A stretch of DNA of 64,000 bases from Stenotrophomonas chelatiphaga. Its GTDB lineage: Bacteria; Pseudomonadota; Gammaproteobacteria; Xanthomonadales; Xanthomonadaceae. A model generated the notes under the pieces. It made no database searches and was not told where the DNA came from. It worked only from the letters and a program-made list of their open reading frames with translations. This document shows, one piece after another, positions 62,056 through 64,000 of the stretch (its first letter is position 1; the number at the start of each line of letters is the position of its first letter). Both the position numbers and the translations under genes were made by a program. Where the stretch lies: positions 1 to 64,000 of the forward strand of contig NZ_LDJK01000009.1 in assembly GCF_001431535.1 (NCBI RefSeq), given 5' to 3'.

Positions 62056-62847
62056 TCAGTCCTTCGGATACACCGCCAGCACCTCGCAGCCCGGGCGCGC
62101 GAATCGCGGCGTGTCCGAGCGCAGGTCCCCGGCCATCGCGCCGACCATGACGATGCGATCGCCCGGGTTGCCGCAGATCAATCCATTCTGGAAGCCGGAC
62201 TGGAAATCGACCGACTGCGCGCCGGCCAGGATGCTGCAGCTGCCCCCCAGTTCTACCCGATAGTAGCGATTGCCACCGTTGCGGCGCGGGTTGGTTTCCA
62301 CCACTACGCCTTGCGGGTCCTCGTTCCAGCTGCGTACGTGGCGGGTAGCGAAACAGAAGTCCGCCGAGCCCTGGAAGGTGTGCCGCGGGCTGCTTTCACC
62401 GCCTCTGCCGGCCGCCTTGCCGGTGACCTCCACCCCCGGCAGCGTGGACGCGAACTGGCGGCTGCTAGCGCGCGCTGTTTCGGCAAAATCGCGGTCGTCG
62501 ATCACGCTCACCGCACTGATCCCGCAGCTGCGCCCATCCACCACCAGGTTCTCGCTCGGACGGCCGCAGGCCCAACCGGCGGGGGCTTCCAGACGGACCT
62601 GGCTGGCCTCGTTGATGCCGGGGCAACCGGCGCCGCTGAAATCAATCCGGTAGGCCACGCCATTGCCTCCGCGAACGGCGATCGCCTCCGGACCGGCCTG
62701 CTCGACCTGACGCACGTCGCGGGCATCCAGGCAATGCGCAGCCGGCGGGCTGCGCCCGGGCGGCGCGGCGGTGGCAGGCCCGGCCTGGGCAACAGTGGGC
62801 AGCAGGCAGGCCAACGCCAGCGGTGCGATTCGTAAGCTGTTGATCAC
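62056..62847 (-). CDS. Secreted protein with two tandem related domains (263 aa)
   Basis: Signal peptide (IAPLALACLLPTVAQA) and GTG start at 62847. The body is two halves with the same pattern: CLDARDVRQVEQAG...GVAYRIDFSG..C...C (residues about 35-120) and CFATRHVRSWNEDP...RYYRVELGGSC...C (about 160-255). Each ends with a hydrophobic strand. The pattern resembles DUF6491-type secreted proteins of xanthomonads, which normally have one copy, but I am not certain of the family. Many cysteines suggest disulfides. Function unknown. Confidence 0.72.
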   Translation of the reverse strand: MINSLRIAPLALACLLPTVAQAGPATAAPPGRSPPAAHCLDARDVRQVEQAGPEAIAVRGGNGVAYRIDFSGAGCPGINEASQVRLEAPAGWACGRPSENLVVDGRSCGISAVSVIDDRDFAETARASSRQFASTLPGVEVTGKAAGRGGESSPRHTFQGSADFCFATRHVRSWNEDPQGVVVETNPRRNGGNRYYRVELGGSCSILAGAQSVDFQSGFQNGLICGNPGDRIVMVGAMAGDLRSDTPRFARPGCEVLAVYPKD

Positions 62848-62991
62848 GATGCCGTCCTTGCATGGGGATGGCCCGAATCTAGCATGCCGCCTCCCCCCAC
62901 CACATTGCCGCAGGATTACCCGCCGCGCGTCCTGCACGCAGCCGGCACGGCCGCTTGCCGATGATGGGGTCCCCCACCCGTCTGCCCTGCC

Positions 62992-63954
62992 ATGGCCAAG
63001 CCGTCCGGCTCCCGTCTCGTCGTCTACGCCGCACTCGCCGGCAACCTCGCCATCGCCATCGCCAAGTTCATCGCCGCCGGCCTGTCCGGCAGTTCGGCGA
63101 TGGCCAGCGAAGGCGTGCATTCGCTGGTCGACACCATCAACGAACTGCTGTTGCTGTACGGCCTCAACCGCGCAGAGCGCAAGCCCGACGCAGCGCATCC
63201 GTTCGGCCATGGGCGCGAGCTGTACTTCTGGAGCTTCATCGTCGCCCTGCTGGTGTTCGCCGCCGGTGCCATCGTGTCCGGCTACCAGGGCGTGCAGCAC
63301 ATCCTGCACCCGGAGCCGGCCACCAACCATCTGGTGAGTTACATCGTGCTCGGCGTCTCGATGGTGTTCGAAGGCGCCTCGTGGTGGATCGCGCTGCGCG
63401 AATTCCGCGCCACCAAGGGCAGCATGGGCTACTTCGAAGCATTCCGGCGCAGCAAGGATCCGACCACCTTCACCGTATTGCTGGAAGACAGCGCGGCATT
63501 GCTCGGGCTGGGTTTTGCGATGATCGGCCTGGTCGCCGCGCAGCTGCTGGACATACCCGTGCTGGATGGCGTGGCCTCGCTGTGCATCGCCGCCGTGCTG
63601 GCCGCGACCGCGTTCCTGCTGGCCCGCGAAACCAAGGGCCTGCTGGTCGGCGAGCCCGCCGATGCGCATGTGGCGCAACGCATCCTGGAGGTGGCCAATG
63701 CCGATCCGGACGTACGCCGTGCCAACGGCCTGAGCACCATGCAGATGGGCCCCAACCAGGTGGTGGCCATGCTGAGCGCGGAGTTCGAGGACGACCGCAG
63801 CACCCCGCAGATCGAGGAGTGCATCACCCGCATCGAGCAGGCGGTGAAACGCGAGTATCCGGAGCTGACGGCCTTGTTCATCAAACCGCAGACGCCGGAG
63901 GTTTATCGCGCGCGTCGGGCGGCGATGCTGGCGGGGCCGGTGGCGGAGGGCTGA
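62992..63954 (+). CDS. CDF-family cation efflux protein (320 aa)
   Basis: A second cation diffusion facilitator, of the longer-loop SLC30A9/YdbO-like branch. The helix 2 motif is HSLVD (H-x3-D), helix 5 carries LLEDSAAL, and the cytoplasmic domain spans about residues 210-300 (DVRRANGLSTMQMGPNQVVAMLS). No His-rich loops, unlike the CDF at 43487-44458. Metal (Zn, Mn or Fe) not certain. Divergent from the duplicated-domain gene. Confidence 0.88.
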   Translation: MAKPSGSRLVVYAALAGNLAIAIAKFIAAGLSGSSAMASEGVHSLVDTINELLLLYGLNRAERKPDAAHPFGHGRELYFWSFIVALLVFAAGAIVSGYQGVQHILHPEPATNHLVSYIVLGVSMVFEGASWWIALREFRATKGSMGYFEAFRRSKDPTTFTVLLEDSAALLGLGFAMIGLVAAQLLDIPVLDGVASLCIAAVLAATAFLLARETKGLLVGEPADAHVAQRILEVANADPDVRRANGLSTMQMGPNQVVAMLSAEFEDDRSTPQIEECITRIEQAVKREYPELTALFIKPQTPEVYRARRAAMLAGPVAEG

Positions 63955-64000
63955 GATCCGCCTGCGCGGCGCTGCCTGATGGCAGGCACCCCGGTCCCCG
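63955..64000. other. Window end, no feature
   Basis: 46 bases after the CDF stop; contains the start of a GC-rich sequence (GGCGCTGCCTGATGGCAGGCACC with a CTGCC/GGCAG hairpin) that may be the edge of another repeat. Confidence 0.3.

Overview
The window is chromosomal DNA from a high-GC gammaproteobacterium of the Xanthomonadaceae/Lysobacteraceae, most likely the genus Stenotrophomonas. Three things point there: the gene order rpoE-rseA-mucD-lepA-lepB-DUF4845-rnc-era-recO; the number of TonB-dependent receptors; and many intergenic GTAG-headed palindromes that match the SMAG repeats described in S. maltophilia. I see no rRNA, tRNA, phage, insertion sequence, integron or CRISPR array. Coding density is high. 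Most genes are core or housekeeping, with some metal-homeostasis, efflux and poorly characterised envelope genes.

Layout. 1-320 holds an 86-bp perfect palindrome followed by a hexanucleotide microsatellite. 321-7554 (mostly minus strand) carries a small hypothetical gene, an FAD monooxygenase, a cold-shock gene, the one-base-overlapping trio nagZ-hpt-methylthioinosine phosphorylase, a FrnE-type thiol oxidoreductase, a CYTH protein and rlmD. A plus-strand REC-Hpt phosphorelay protein (7681-8415) separates these from the long minus-strand block 17212-8420: sigma-E and its anti-sigma factor, the MucD protease, then the translation/secretion/RNA-processing operon. 17448-22803 holds a fadJ-type beta-oxidation fusion, the ribosomal protein THX gene, and a divergent MerC / ZnuD-like receptor pair with two Zur-box-like sites between them. 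23222-26670 is a TetR-MFS-HlyD efflux operon. 27191-34572 (minus) holds zur, gltX, an M28 peptidase and creBCD, with a CreB-tag-like direct repeat in front of creD. 34632-39745 (plus) is rlmJ, a GNAT gene and mfd. 39932-44458 holds an M13 peptidase, a DUF4262 gene, gpmA and a CDF exporter. 44702-49179 is a siderophore-type iron uptake operon (DUF3649, PepSY, DUF3325, TonB receptor) with a Fur-box-like site. 49244-64000 is a mosaic: a Shewanella-like phosphatase, a large TonB receptor, a threonine aldolase, an unrecognised membrane protein, a glycine-zipper protein, a PAS hybrid kinase, an orphan barstar-like protein, a zinc-ribbon protein, a YiiX-like hydrolase coupled to a lipoprotein esterase, a duplicated-domain secreted protein and a second CDF exporter.

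Working together. The strongest functional thread is zinc. It comprises Zur (27191-27676), a ZnuD-like outer-membrane receptor with two histidine-rich stretches, a MerC-like membrane protein on the opposite side of the same control region, and two CDF exporters. The second thread is envelope stress and cell-wall sensing: RpoE/RseA/MucD, NagZ and CreBCD with its own tag site. I did not find a clearly unprecedented multi-gene system. The least explained items are the intergenic repeat families (42-bp-arm palindromes with hexamer tails, and short arrays of covarying hairpins), the orphan barstar, the unknown 454-aa membrane protein and the duplicated-domain secreted protein.
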